Shown: piece by piece, positions 1 to 46,900 of the stretch | Numbering within the stretch: the first letter of the stretch is position 1 | How the letters are laid out: each line of letters starts with the position of its first letter | Assembly (NCBI GenBank): GCA_032173965.1 | Contig: JAVUNC010000004.1 | Coordinates: 64,044,501-64,108,500, forward strand | DNA: 64,000 nucleotides | From: Sitta carolinensis | Taxonomy: Eukaryota; Chordata; Aves; Passeriformes; Sittidae | Direction: 5' to 3' | Translations under genes and position numbers: made by a program | The notes under the pieces: model-generated | What the model was told of the DNA's origin: nothing | The model's database searches: none | The model's input: the letters and a program-made list of their open reading frames with translations, nothing else

Positions 1-908
1 ACTGGAAAATGTTTGTGAAAACTGCTGTCTTTTCATCCTGCAGACTTTACCCTTATCTGCCATACTGATTGCATCTGTACTGCCAAATTAACAGTGCTGA
101 AGATCATTTCCTGGTACTGAAACATAATTATTCTTCTTCTAAAGCTGTTATGATGGATCCTGGCAGGGTGTTGGCTCCAGTCAACTAGCTCTCTGCTTGC
201 TGATTCCCAGACCAGGTTTGGGAATTGGCAGGGAAGGTCCATGGGCTTTTTTGCATGTGCTGATTAAATGCTGTCACTATTTTGGAGGGTCGAAGTTTAG
301 TAGCAGAGTTGAAAGTTGTTCCATGTCAGTTGTACCTGATTCATAGAGCATAGACCTGGTCCTCCCTAACTGGAAAGAAAAATCAAAATGCGGTTTTCAG
401 CTGGGATTTTAAAATGGGTTTCAGTTTGCTAACATTAGGCAGTGGCCTAGCAAAGAGGAAGATTTTTTTCAATATTGCTTAGCAGTAACACAGTCCCTGA
501 TTCTTGAGAAAACTGTTTCCCTGCATGTTTTATCTACACTAATCCTGTTTGAAGACTGATTTTTTTAAAATCAGAATTATCATCCTGACAAGGACACATG
601 GTTTATTTAGTTTCTGATTTTGGGAACAAAAGATGGTAATACTGCCTTTTGACTTAGCACACTTCCTTAAATGAAGAGTGATGAATCTTAGTTCTTAGAA
701 TATCTCTGAATTTCAAGTTGGCTAAATTCATTAAATTCTTAATACTTCCAGTGCATAAGCATTAAAACAATATTTTAAAGATCACATTATCAGGCAGATT
801 CCTCTCCCATTTGAAAGTGGTCATTGGCAAAATAATAACATTAATAAAAATTATAAATGTTTTCAGTGAGTAAATTCCTTCTGTATATTTTCTTCTCTGG
901 CACTTGGG

Positions 909-1207
909 TGTTATTGTGACTGTAGATAGAAACACACAGTAACACACACAACAGGTGTTCAGGCAGAGAAGAAGAAAGGAAGGAGATTCTAGTTTATTGT
1001 TGACCTCGTATCTATGAGTTTCTGGACAGTGATCAGAGATTGGACAGAGAAGTTCCCACCTCTCCATCTCCACTGGTCACTTGAGAAGTCCATCAGGTGA
1101 TATCTTTTACAAAGGAATGTAAATATGATTCTTGTTTATCTTACAATTCATGAGAACTGACTCCACTATACTAAAACAAATCAGAAGGCTGATTTTCAGG
1201 GACAACA
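909..1207 (-). mobile_element. Solo LTR of an endogenous retrovirus, family A
   Basis: The plus strand runs TGTTAT...GACAACA, that is TG...CA, and is flanked by a perfect 6-bp target duplication CTTGGG (903-908 and 1208-1213). A minus-strand AATAAA (caacaataaact) lies inside, as expected for an LTR transcribed leftward. It is closely similar along its whole length to 1704-1998 and, in opposite orientation, to 47548-47841. Six-base duplications are typical of class II (ERVK-like) elements. Confidence 0.82.
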
Positions 1208-1703
1208 CTTGGGGGCAAAACTTTATCCAACATTTCCACAGAAAGCAGCCCCTCAGAAACTGGGAATCATTGACCCTAGCATATGAATAATTTTGGGATC
1301 TCCTTGGAGAACTTGAATGTCAAAAGGGTTCTTAAAACAAGAAAAAAATTTTTAAGGCAGACTAGTTAAAGAAATTCTGTGATGAATGTCCTTCAGAGTG
1401 TGGTTACTCAGGAAAGGTTAGCTTAGAGAAACTCCTGTTAACTTCACCTTTAATTACAGCTCTGAAGTTCACCTCCTAATTCGATCAGTCAGCCACGTCT
1501 GTGTAATGTCCCATTTTTAGGTATGGCTGAAGCATCACCCATCCCTTTTACTGCTAATGCAGCAAGGAGGCAACCACAGCCTCAGTGCAGAGCTGGCACT
1601 GAGCAGAGGTGAGAGAGCCCTCTGAGGAGAAAGCTCTTGTGAGGTCACTGCTGTACTGTAGTTAGAAAAGATAAAGGCTGGAAAGCTTGACAAAGGGTGT
1701 AGA

Positions 1704-1998
1704 TGTTACTGTGACACAGATAGGAACACACAGTAACACACACAAACAGGGTTCAGGTAGAGAAGAAGAAGAGAACTCTTCAGTTTATTGTTGACCTTGT
1801 ATATATGAGTTTTGGACAGTGATCAGAGATTGACAGAGAAGTTCCCACCTCCTCCATCTCCACTGGTCACTTGAGAAGTCCATCAGGTGATATCTTTTCA
1901 CAAAGGAATGCAAACATGATTCCTGTTTATCTTACAGTTCATGAGAACTGACTCCATTATACTAAAACAAATCAGAAGGCTGATTTTCAGGGACAACA
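1704..1998 (-). mobile_element. Second solo LTR of family A
   Basis: TGTTAC...GACAACA with flanks TGTAGA (1698-1703) and TGTAGG (1999-2004), five of six bases equal. It has the same orientation as the copy at 909 and carries the same AATAAA. Separate target duplications show an independent insertion, not the second LTR of one provirus. Confidence 0.8.
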
Positions 1999-2149
1999 TG
2001 TAGGATCTTTGCTCAGGTAGGCTGTCCATCTGAGGGGGATTCAAAAGGCAGAGTGAGAGAGTCTGGTGCTGGATGGATCTGCCTTTGTATAGGCAGTAAA
2101 CCAGAAGAAAAAGAGCTGAAGGGAAGAGACAGCAGAAGGACAGAAAAAC

Positions 2150-2227
2150 AAAATCTGGGGGCGCACTCTTTCCTTCACATACATAAAGAAAATCTGGGGG
2201 CCCACTCTTTGCACCACATAGATAAAC
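2150..2227. repeat. Two-copy 39-bp tandem repeat
   Basis: Units 2150-2188 and 2189-2227 both start AAAATCTGGGGGC and share CACTCTTT and CACATA; they differ at several bases. No known family recognised. Confidence 0.7.
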
Positions 2228-5200
2228 AGAAAATAAAGGCTTTGACACTTAGTTCATGCTCCTCCTTCCCTCACAGCCTAAAACCCCTGCAAAGAATAGT
2301 TCTCTGTGTGTGTGGTTGAGGAAAGAAACTACAAAATTATTTCCAAAAAAGAAACATGCATGGTTTGCAGCTAACATCTTCCACATTACATTAGTTAATT
2401 CTAGTGTAAAATTAATTGGGTTTGAGTCTTATGTGTCTCTTAATATTGGAGTGTCTCTTTCTTGATTGACCTTGTTTTCTCTTGCTCTGTTATTCACTTC
2501 AGAAGAGTCAGAAACACGGCCTTAATTATGTTGCTTTGTAATCTAATCCAGCCTTACTTGTTTGCAAACAAGCAGAAGGTATTTAACAACGTGTCTAGGG
2601 CTCAATTTCTAAATCTTGTTTTTATGCTCTAATTTTGTGTCCTTGTATCACATGACTGTGCTCAAATGTATTGATTTTACTACACAGTAGAATAGAAAAT
2701 GGATCAGGCTGTGACTTTCGTTTGTACTTTCCAGCTTGCATGTAATTGTTCCTATGGAATTTAAGCTTTCAGCATGCAGGTGCTATCTGAATGATGGCCA
2801 GACTTTCTTTGAATGAATCCTGCATGTTGTCAGACAATCTGAGGTATTACAAGGGAGAGAAGGATCATGAATCTGTTAATGCTCAGGCTCAAGAAAATGT
2901 CTTTTTGTTGGACCATACCCACACTGGCTCAGCACCAGGCAGAGCTCTTAGCACAGGTTCTGGAGACACCATCATAAAAGCTGGTATTCTTCTCTGCCAC
3001 ATCCTCCAAATGGCTGCTCTTTCAGGTTGATGAGACCTTTTAGAGATATCTTAAGTTTCCTGTAGGCTCATCTGCTGATTCTTTCTATCAGCAAGGCATT
3101 TGTCTATTTTTTTTTTTTTTACCTTAGAGTAAAGGTCTAAAGAGTAAACTTTTTACTGTACAAGACAATTTGTTCATTTCTGTTTGGATTGCAGGAAAAT
3201 GTTTCAGAAAATTCATAAATAGGGACATAAGAATGAAATAAAAATGTTCTAAACTTTTTTTTTTTTCCCCTGAACATATCCTTATATATCTAAGGACACT
3301 AAGTTATGTCACTGTATATACCTACTTTATAGGTGACAAAAACTGAGCCCTCAAGTTCACAGAAGAATGTCTGTAGTGCATATAGGAAAAAGAGAAAACA
3401 AAGCAGATGTTCTCCTTTGATTCTCTAGTAAGATAAAACACGGGAATTGATACTTGAAAAAAAAAATTAAAAGTAGTTAAGATTATATCTCTACCTATGA
3501 AAAAAGTTAAATTCATGAAAATAGATATTACACTTTTTTTTTTTTTTCAGCAAACAGATGTATCATACTTTCATGTGCTTGTTAAATACTTGGTCCAAGC
3601 ATAAAATTAGAAACTTCCTTATGCTAGCAGATGGGCACATATTTTCTGCTGCCTTTTGCCTGTGACCTAAAGGTGATGGAAAGGTATAGCTTTTGTATTT
3701 GTTTTGAATCAGATCTATTGTTTTTATTAAAATAATATATTTTTATTCTAGCTGAACACTTCTATTTGTCTGCATCACTAATGCATGTTTCTGTTATTGA
3801 GCTGTATTGCCATATCACAAAAGTGTGATTTTTATCACCCCTTCTTGGAGAAGCAGAAAGCTGAAGATAAGTGTTGTGTCCAGAGGTCCAGCATTCTGAT
3901 TGTCTTACCAGCCCAAAGAATGTACATAAATATCTTTTCAGCCTTTCTCTTCTTGAATTGAGTCTTAAAAGTTCAAATGTTTTATTTTCATTACTTTTTC
4001 TAAACAACAGGACAGACTGAAACCTATGGAGATCATCATAAACAGTGCCTCAGGGAAGTCTAGCCATTTACATTAATAACAGAAAGATCAAATAATCTCC
4101 ATGTCTTTTATAGGAAAATTAGTTGATAGACAACTGATAGACAGACATGAGTTAAAAAAGCTGGGGTTTTTTTTGGTTTTTTTTTCCTTAATTTATTAAT
4201 TTTCAGTAGACCACCAAAGAGCTGGCCTGCCATTCCAGGCACAAAGGAGCCAGCTCATCACAGGATCTGTGGAAGTCTGGTGGCTCACAGCAGTGGCTTG
4301 TCTTCATGTGATCATTACAGTCTGTATAAAAGGGACTACGCATTAAAAGATGACATGCTACAGCTAGGTGGATTTTCATGAGATATATGCATGTATGCTT
4401 CTTAGATGCTCTTAGCTCTTTGAAAGGAATGGGTTTTTCAAAACTTATGCAAAATTGCTAGAGTTCCAGTTTTGAACAACTACATTGTTTGGGTTACTTA
4501 GTGTTTTCAGGGTCTAGGTAACAGGATGTATGCACTGGGTTTGGTTTTTTTCTTATGGTGGGTTGGTTTGCTTTTGTTGGTTTTTTTGGGGTTTTTTATT
4601 AATTTGTGTACCACTATGGTGAAAGGAAGCTGGAAGAGTCTAGAGCATTTCCTATGGGACAGTAGCACTGACTTAGCCTGCAAACATACAATATTGCATA
4701 AGGGAACAATTCAGTTCCACTTTGGTCCCAAACTTTTCAAGGAACCAGTGGGGAGAGATCCAGAGTATCCTGCATCAATGGTTTCATGTGGACTGAGGTC
4801 TGAGCCTGCATTCTACAAAATTCTTGAAAATTCAGACCCTGAAGGAGAGAAAAATTGGTCTTGTGTAGGGCTTCCTGTTTGTCTTGATTAGCTCTTCTGA
4901 AACACGTTGTTTGAAGCTGTGCATAAGTGAATTATGTGACAGATTAATGTTTACCTTTAGACTTCCTTGGTGGTTAACTTCCTTCCATCTGTTGATCCAG
5001 GTGCTAGGTTTGTCAACCCAGCCACTTCTATCATAAGAGATCTGTGTCAATCAATAAAGGTGAAATTTATGATAGTTTTACCTCTCTTTTTATTATCCTT
5101 TTCAGTAAAATATTACAGAGAATTATCAGGTTTGTAAAACATCTGACTTCAGTATTTAAGCATTTTAAAGCTAGCAAAAAATCCTTTCTTGCGTGAAGAA

Positions 5201-5391
5201 ACTGTATGCTAAAATAACTGTTGGTAATTCATAACAAGTAAATTGAGATTAAATAAAATCAGTGTGTGACCAGGGTACGTTTTAATACATGAGAAGAGAT
5301 AAGGATATTATTTATGTCCAAAGAAGGAGAGTTCAAAAGGTTTCCCATTTACCTTGGTTATTCAAAATGTATTAAAGATTTCATTGCATAA

Positions 5392-39301
<33,910 letters not shown>

Positions 39302-41115
39302 TTGTTTCTTCTGAAGAACCAAAGTTGATATGAGCATCTCTGCAGTCAGTGGAGTTTTTTCCATGCTGTGAAGGAGTGTTTTATTTTTTCTCTCCAGTTT
39401 TTTAAAGATTTCTTGAATATCTTTTTTGGAAGGACTTTAGTAAAACCAGCAGAAGAAATGAGGGGAATAGACTTGGATCACCATTCTAATAGCTTTCATC
39501 ACTAGAAAAATCATGCTTCACGTGCGTTACTTAATATGGCTATTTCCAACAAGCTCTTTTTGTTAGTAAATGAATATTTCTGCATTCCTTAAGACACAAG
39601 ACACTGGAATCTGAAAGTAATGGGCTGATTTGGGTGGTGGGACTGATTCTTTTTTGTTTTTAGAAAAGGTGGGTGTTGGTTTAAAAGGCATAATTGTAAA
39701 ATTGGCAAAGAATCTTTTAACACTTTGTGGTTCTAATACTTGAAAAATAAATGCCTCATTGCTCTACAAGTAGAGTTAATGGGGTGTTTTATTTAAACCT
39801 GTTGGTTTAAATGTTATTGCAGAGAACTCTAATTATGGGGGCAAACTATAGGCTTCTGTATCAGGTTCTTGTAAATGTAATTCCTACAGGGACATTCTGT
39901 AAATTGAGACGTCACTATAATCTTCTCACATTTTCTCTAAAAACACAAAACAAGACAGGTTTTAAAATGTGAAAATCTGAAAGCATTATTTTTTCATGGA
40001 CAAGAGGAAAACCTATTGTTCTCCTAGATTATGTATTTATGAATTTTGCTCAGTACAGAAATAAATCATTTAATTGAATAAATTAGACAAATGTGGTAAA
40101 AAAGATACTGCAAACTTGATTTTTTTAGTTCCATCCATGTTCACAAGACAGTAAAAGATGTGTACACATATGAGCACATGTGTGCACACACATATGAGGA
40201 AATACCTTGTTCTGAGTCCTGTAAATTGCTGCTGTTCCCAATGATGGAAGACTTTTCCTTTGCCTTATCAGACTATTGAAGACTGTGTGAAACCTGGGAT
40301 ATTTGAGTTTTGGATGATGACGCAGGTTTGGGTATTTTTGGGGTTTGCTCGTTTCAGAGCAAATGGAAAATGGTCATTGTTTGTGTGTGTGGTTTTTATG
40401 AAGCAGTGCAGTTTGAGTGACAAGAGGAGCGATGCAGGTTGCTTTCTCTTTAGTTTGATGCTGATTTCTACTGTCATTCATTGTTCCATCCCACACTTTT
40501 GGTTGCTGTTGTGCAGAACTGTAAAACCTTGCACGTTTTTGTGCTGTGCTAAACAATGCTGTTGGAGGCAGAGCTCGCTCTGGGCGTTGGAGTTTGCAGC
40601 ATCGCCGAAGGCTTGAGGCATTGCTCTCTGAATCTCTGAGAAGATCCTTGGGGAGGGGAAATGCAGGTCCATGGGCTCTCAGCTCCTGCTAACAGAGAGT
40701 GTTACCATTAAGATTCCTGCACTTGCCTTTAGTGAGCGCTGGGTGAGGCCTCCAGGAAGCTGTGCACAAAGTCTGTGCTAGCAGAAGGAATTCTCTGAGA
40801 CAAAAGGCGAAGATTTTTTGGAAGAAATTTTTGCTGCTGCCAAGTGTTCATCTTCTTGAGGAGATGGGATGAAAGCAATGGAAATAAAATGAAAGAGACT
40901 TCATCTGCCAGAATATTTATGGAAGGGAAAAAACAGCCATTCAGAGTGCTTTCAATAGTAACCTGTGACACAGTAAAATGAATTGGGTTCCTTTCTTGCT
41001 TTCTTTAGTTTTCCATGTACATAGCCACAATATTTTGAAGTGTCCAAAATATGTAGTTTTTCTTTAAAACTATATATAGCATGTAAGTACCAAATAAAAC
41101 TTGTTTGAAATATTT
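39302..41115 (+). other. MAP7: MAP7 3' untranslated region (right end inferred)
   Basis: AT-rich sequence after the stop, with no further coding exon. AATAAA motifs occur near 39747, 40059, 40075 and 40884, and at 41093-41098. I place the end just after the last one because the T-rich gap sequence starts soon after, but an earlier site could be used. Open frames near 40260-40616 are on both strands and look non-coding. Confidence 0.55.
41093..41098 (+). promoter_or_regulatory. Candidate MAP7 poly(A) signal
   Basis: AATAAA followed by a TTTG- and TATTT-rich stretch, about 1.8 kb after the MAP7 stop. It is one of several candidates. Confidence 0.45.
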
Positions 41116-41459
41116 ATTTCTACTTATATTTTCATTTTCTTGCATAATTGAAGCAAGAGTCAATCTCTGATAGAAAACTCTTCTTTCTACTCATGGTCTT
41201 CTTTGCTTCACGTTTTCTGTAATTTCTTTACTAAAAAATCAGTAGAATCACTTGCAACATGAAACAGAGCAAAGAAATAGCTTCAGTTATAATGAGTCGT
41301 AGGATTAATTTAGGATCAGGTTTAAATTGTGTTGATCTTTAGCTGTTTAAGATTAGTTAAAAATTATACTGGTTTTTTTTTTTTTTTTGGGGAGACCAGC
41401 ACACTTGCTTCACTGTAGAAAAATGGGCTGGTTTATTTATCACGTGTAATTTACTTACT

Positions 41460-41461
<2 letters not shown>

Positions 41462-41496
<35 letters not shown>
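41462..41496. repeat. Poly(T) run, 35 bases
   Basis: Uninterrupted T35. No retroposed sequence recognised beside it. Confidence 0.95.
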
Positions 41497-41499
<3 letters not shown>

Positions 41500-42598
41500 T
41501 GGGCTGGATTAAAATCAGTTTATCATTACAGTCAATCCAGGATTGCTTCAAATGACAGCAAGAATTTCCTGTTACAGGAGCCCAACATACAAAATAAAAC
41601 CAAGGGAACTGAGAATAAGAAGTAGGTGCATGAATTTTTAAATTGAATTTTTAAATCTTTTGGTGAAGCCTTTTTTCATGCAGGGAAAATAGTTTCTCTT
41701 CTGTTGAGTGTTGTCCTCAATAACAAAAGGACAAAAAAGGTGTGCTTTGGGAAGGCTCAGCTCCATGCTCCTGGCCCCACAACAGCGATGCTCACAGGGG
41801 TGATGCTCTGAGTTATCTCACTACATCACAACTGCTGCACTGCTCACCATTAGCTCTGCTTGCTTCCTGACTTTTATCTCCTCATTCCTGATAAAGAATG
41901 CTTTGTTATTTGCTTTCTTGCTAAGATATTGAAATAATGCTTGAGATGAAATGCCTAAGAATACAGACAGGTCACATTCTAATATCATTACTTAATATTG
42001 CACCGTTTTTTTTTTTTTTTGGAAAGTATCTAAAACCACCCACGGAGGTGTTTGCCATTTGAGATTTTTTTGTTCCCAGGTGTGTCACTCAGCCAGTCCT
42101 CTGTTTTAGAAAGTCCACCTGCCCAAAGCTGAGCACATAGTTTGTCACATGAGATTTTAAAACAAGATTCCTGTCACACATTAATATTGAAGATGCCATA
42201 TTGCTTTATTCAAAGTTCCTGTCTACCCTGCACTTTAATAGGCCTTTTTACTGCACTGAGTGTGGGTTTGGTTGTTTTTTTGCATGGGTTTGGGTTTGTA
42301 TTTTTTTAGGGGTGGGGAGTAGTTTTGTTTTGTTTTTTCCCGAACAGTACCATTGTAAACACCTTGCAGATATTAAAAGAAATCATTATCAAAAATGCCT
42401 CTCCCCCAAGCACCAAAATTAAGCTCAGAGATTTGAGCCACAATAAAATGGAACATTGAGCTCTTAACTGACAGAATAACTATTTTAAACTATTTTTTTA
42501 AAATCTCACTTTTATTCCATGCTTGTAAGCAGTATCAGCTCTAAAGCTCCACGTGCAAATAAGAGTTATGAGACAGACAGAAGCACCTCAAAAGACAG

Positions 42599-42980
42599 TG
42601 TGCTGCTTTTGGCTGGGGTAGAGTTAATTTTCTTCACAGTGGCTCGAAAGGGGGCTGTGTTTGGGCTTGTAAGGTTGGTAACACAGGGATGTTTTAGTTC
42701 CTGCTCAGCAGCACTTGCACAGTCTGCCTCTCACCCCACCCCACCTGCCTGGGGCTGCATAAGAAGTTGGGAGGGGACAGCTGGGACAGGTGACCCCAGC
42801 TGACCTTAGGGACATTCCACACCTTACACTGTCATGCTGGGCATATAAAGCTGGGGGAAGGAAAAGGAAAAGGGATGGATGTTTGGAGTTACAGTGTGTG
42901 TCTTCCCAAGTAACCATTACACATGATGGAACCCAGCTTTCCTGGAGATGGCTGAACATCTGCCTGCCCATGGGAAGTAT
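42599..42980 (+). mobile_element. ERVL-type LTR fragment
   Basis: A widespread avian LTR family known to me. It shows GGCTGGGGTAGAGTTAATTT, GTAACACAGGGATGTTTTAG, AAGAAGTTGGGAGGGGACAG, GCATATAAAGCTGGGG (TATA-like) and TTTCCTGGAGATGGCTGAAC. The sequence stops matching after CCCATGGGAAGT, so its downstream part is missing. Confidence 0.88.
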
Positions 42981-43022
42981 ATATGTAAGAAAATGAGTTG
43001 AATTTAAACACATGACTACCTT

Positions 43023-43028
43023 TTTATT
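43023..43028 (-). promoter_or_regulatory. Candidate poly(A) signal of the Vac8-like gene
   Basis: Minus-strand AATAAA, the first after the stop codon. Downstream context was not decisive. Confidence 0.3.
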
Positions 43029-43861
43029 GTTCTTTAACACCATTTAAAATGAAATATCAATATCAAAATATAACAAAAATTCCTAATTTTGCCAAAGATT
43101 TTCACGCTACCTTTGTTGCAAGTAGCTTTGGAAATAATTTAACATTTGCAGAACAGTGTACTTAAACACATCTCACCCAAATCATTCATGGTTCCTTGCT
43201 GTGTTCTGTACTTGCTCTGTGCAACATTTCCTTGCCTTAACGTGCCTTTGGTCTTCTGCTGGAGAGTAGTGCCTATAGTGTGGACAAGGACCAGCTCTAA
43301 GGCTTCACCCATTTGTTTCTTACAAATTTCTTGCACTTTGTGAATTATCCCTCAGCACTTACTTGCTGTAGTAACCTGATCGTAGTTTTCTACCTTTATA
43401 GTATGGATTGCTTCAATTCTTGTCTAAAGTCCCTGGAGTGTGCTCTGAAATACAGGACATGGAGGAGAAACAGAATAAAGATGAATGCAGAGTCACCTGC
43501 ATTCTTGAGAGGTGCCTCATCAGTGGAATCAGCCTGTTATATGAATAAAACCTCATTAATACAGTGCTTGTTTTTTCTGAAGGGCAGTTGTAAGGAAACC
43601 AAAAACAAACCATGGAAGGTTAACCAAGCATAGCGGGTGTTTTTCAACATGTAGCCATGTCCTCAAGCACATTTAAGCAGCCAGCCAAAGGGTCCAAGGA
43701 GTTGTGTTTTGACCTGCTCCAATTCTTGTTATCGAGACATCTCTCTTGTGTGACAAAACTCCAAGTAGTGGGAAAATTACAGGAACCAATGAAGAGTTGT
43801 TTCCTCTGCAAGTTAAGGCCCTTGGATCTGGTAAGTTTTCATAAGCCTTTTGGTTTAAATA
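43023..43861 (-). other. Probable 3' untranslated region of the Vac8-like gene
   Basis: No further coding exon follows the TAA. The nearest minus-strand AATAAA lies at 43023-43028, just past the remains of an ERVL-type LTR. The end is inferred and could lie elsewhere. Confidence 0.35.
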
Positions 43862-43983
43862 TTAACTGTCTTCATGGCACATAGCTGCCCTAAGGAGCTC
43901 TTGAGTTTCTTCTGTCTGTTGACGGACTTGCTCAAGGAGTTTGGCCATTTGGCTGTTCCTGAATGCTAATGAAAAGTCTGGAT
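43862..43983 (-). CDS. Vac8-like terminal coding exon
   Basis: After attcctcttcag, it opens in phase 1, encodes [20 protein letters not shown] and [20 protein letters not shown], and ends with TAA at 43862-43864. The Gln/Glu-rich tail could form a single amphipathic helix. Residues 379-418. Confidence 0.92.
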
Positions 43984-46900
43984 CTGAAGAGGAATAACAG
44001 GTGTTAGGCAACCTGCTGTTTTTCCCTATGTTCTAATGCAGATGCATAAAAACCTTATTTTTCAGGTTGGATACAGTTGGTTGGTGGTTCTTACTACAGG
44101 TAAGGCAGAAAAATGCCACATAAAGCAGATACAAATTCAGTTTTCACCCCTATGACCATTCAAGATTCCTACTAAATTCTCCTGATCTAGATGTATAAAT
44201 CTCAGTTGTGAAATTCAGCCTTGTGCAGCAGCTGCCTCTCTAGATATAGCAGGGTTTTGCTCTCCACAGGTAAAGATACGTACTATATCCAGTTATTGCC
44301 ACATTATAACTCTCAGAAAGCACCCAACTTTTATCTGAAGACAAGAAGACTAGCCAAACCCAGAAAAAATATTAAGGAATGGACTTTTAAGTGATGTGAG
44401 ACCTCCCAGCTTTAATATCAGCTAATCATTCAATTTCCTTATTTTCTTGCTTTACCAAAACAAACTAAAATCACATTTGAAAAACTTTTAGGTTTCATTT
44501 AATGCTCAGAAATACTTATATAGAAGAAAAGCATCCGTTCCTGAAGTCCTGTTTCTGTGCTGTTCAGAAACATTTTAGTTTATAAAGCAAGCAAACAAAA
44601 TCCTCCTGCCTTTATCAGGAGGTAAAGAGCTGCTTTAAAACAGGTGAGGTAACAGCTACCCTTGAGATTATTCCGTTTTCTTACGTGAGCAGAGCTAGCC
44701 CCCAGAGAGGTTTGCACTGTCAGTGGTCGGACTTGATGATCTCAGAGGTCTTTTCCAACCCTAATTCCATGATTCCAGAGATTCCATGATCTCTGTTACT
44801 AAGCAGTGCCTGTTTGCTGCTGATGGGTGCAGGCAGCCTTGGCAGGAAGGACATACCTGCTCGTAGTCTGCAGAATGTGGAGATGCCCAGCTGCTGAAAA
44901 CGGACCTCTTGGTGGGTAAGGAAATTCTGGAGGTAGGCTTGAATCTCTCCAATGTGATGCTTCCACAAAAGCATCATTTTTTCTGCATAAATGGGAGAAC
45001 CACTGGAGATCAATACGAGCCTTTAAACACTTTGAAAACTGATTTTCGTAACATTTTAAACATCCATAATGACTCATCCACCTCCAGCTAAAACCAACAT
45101 TACTGCAAAGACTGGCAAGGGACTTCCCTGTACTACAGCTTCTGTAATACTGCTTATACTTTAGGTAAATAAAAAGATGAGTGAGTTGCTGTGCTGGGAA
45201 TCTGATCCCTGTGTAAAGGGCCTGCTGGTTGGCCTGGTAGGTGAAGCTATCCATGAGATGATTATGCTATTGGATTCTGTTCACTACCTGAGAGAGGGCC
45301 TGCTCTGTTGCAAATTCTTGATGGTAGAAATGAAACAGATTTGCATTTTCCCTTCCTGGGGACTCACACAGATTTCCGTTTTTCTTATGTCTAATGTCTA
45401 AAATCTAACCGTACCTTTCTAGAGAATGTGGCAAGTATCATCTGAACACCCTTTTCTTGAAAGTCTTAAAGACTCTTAGCTGCATGGGACAAGTATATTA
45501 AGCATAAAGCTGTTCATTTTTCACATGTAAAAAGATTGGTCTTTTATTCTCTCTCACTGAAACTTTAAAAATTTTGGCTACATCCTTAAAAGCCACATTA
45601 CTTCACCACTCCTGCTAATTTAATCTAGAATTATATTAGCAGGATTTGGTTCAGTAAGAGTTTTTCTCTTGCTGGTCAGGGAGCAGAGTTAATCTGAAAT
45701 TTTGGAACACAACCTCTGCTGTCCCTGGGGGTTGCCATCACATTTTACATACTGAGAAAGAAGGTGAAACAGAAAGATGTAACCAAGTGACCCTTGCCTG
45801 AAACACGTTCTCATCTCTCCCATGGTGAGGAGCATCTTAATTGTCTCCCACCTTCCTACTGAAGTTGTTTGGAAGGACCTCAGAATCATGGACCATGTAA
45901 CTGGCCATGGACCAGCCCTGCAGAATGGCAGTTCTGGAAAAAGGCAACAAACATGTGAATCAGACCTTTATGGTCCACGTTCATGCCTGGACTTTCTCAT
46001 GCACTCAAGGACTGCTTTATTTCAATGGCAGAGAATTTGTAGAGACCAAATTGGGGACGGGGGCGGGGGGTGGTGACAGAGGCATATTTAAGGATGTTCA
46101 GCACCTGAAAGTCCTTTGGGAAAAGGCTAATTTCACTCAATAAGACAGCCATAAGTCTCTTTCAAATGACAGTTTATAATAATTTTATAAAGTTTATAAT
46201 AACTGTGTGAGTTACCGTGACCGATCATGTGCTGGATGAGGGAGGCAGCATGAAAGGATGGCTCAGGATGTTCCACTTGGCCAGCCAGTCTCACCAAGCA
46301 CTTTGTCAAAGGTTCATCCATCCAGTGGACCATGTGTAACATTGCTCCTTCTGGAAGGCAGAAAGGTAAGAGAGTATTCTCTAAAGAAGAACTCGGGTGT
46401 CAAAGGAATGAGGGTGAGAGGTGTGCAAGAACTGCTGAAATACTGAATCCTTCATGCAACTGAAGAAGCAAAGTAAGTGCTGAACCTGGTTAATAAGTAT
46501 GTTTAGGTTGTAAAAGGCCATGTTCTGAGGTTATGCTCTCAGTAAGGTAAGGTCATAGATTTGGTTCATATTTTGTTGGCTTTTTGTTCTGCAAAAATGA
46601 ATCACTTTTTGTGCAAGATCTTGGCCTATTTGGCTCAGCCTGTCCAGCAGCTACTGCACTCTGCTTCCAAAATTAAATGTGTCGTGTTGCCAACTGCATG
46701 GCCATTACACCTGATACAAAAGATGACTTTTTTGACAGACAATATCCAATGCTGGGGCACATTGGGAAAATTTACACTCATCTTTTCTGCTATAAAGAGT
46801 GCTGTACCTTTCATGAGTGCCAATCTGGTATCTCTGATAAAGTCCACGTGCAAAATATTTCAAGATAAAGACCTACTTCATTTTTTAGTCTTTTTTTGTT

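Larger units (their letters stand above)
41116..43022. other. Gap between convergent MAP7 and Vac8-like genes
   Basis: AT-rich DNA with T-runs (41372-41388, 41462-41496, 42007-42020) and an ERVL-type LTR fragment (42599-42980). No gene recognised. Confidence 0.6.

Noticed and set aside
909..1998. A compact provirus with two LTRs
   Set aside because: Each LTR has its own 6-bp duplication, and the 500 bases between show no primer-binding site or retroviral coding.
40260..40672. Plus- and minus-strand open frames after the MAP7 stop
   Set aside because: They lie in the likely MAP7 3' UTR, overlap each other on opposite strands and show no domain.
45689..46143. Exon-like open frames on both strands near 45.7-46.1 kb
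   Set aside because: They do not continue the ARM pattern, and the flanking Vac8-like exons already join in phase without them.
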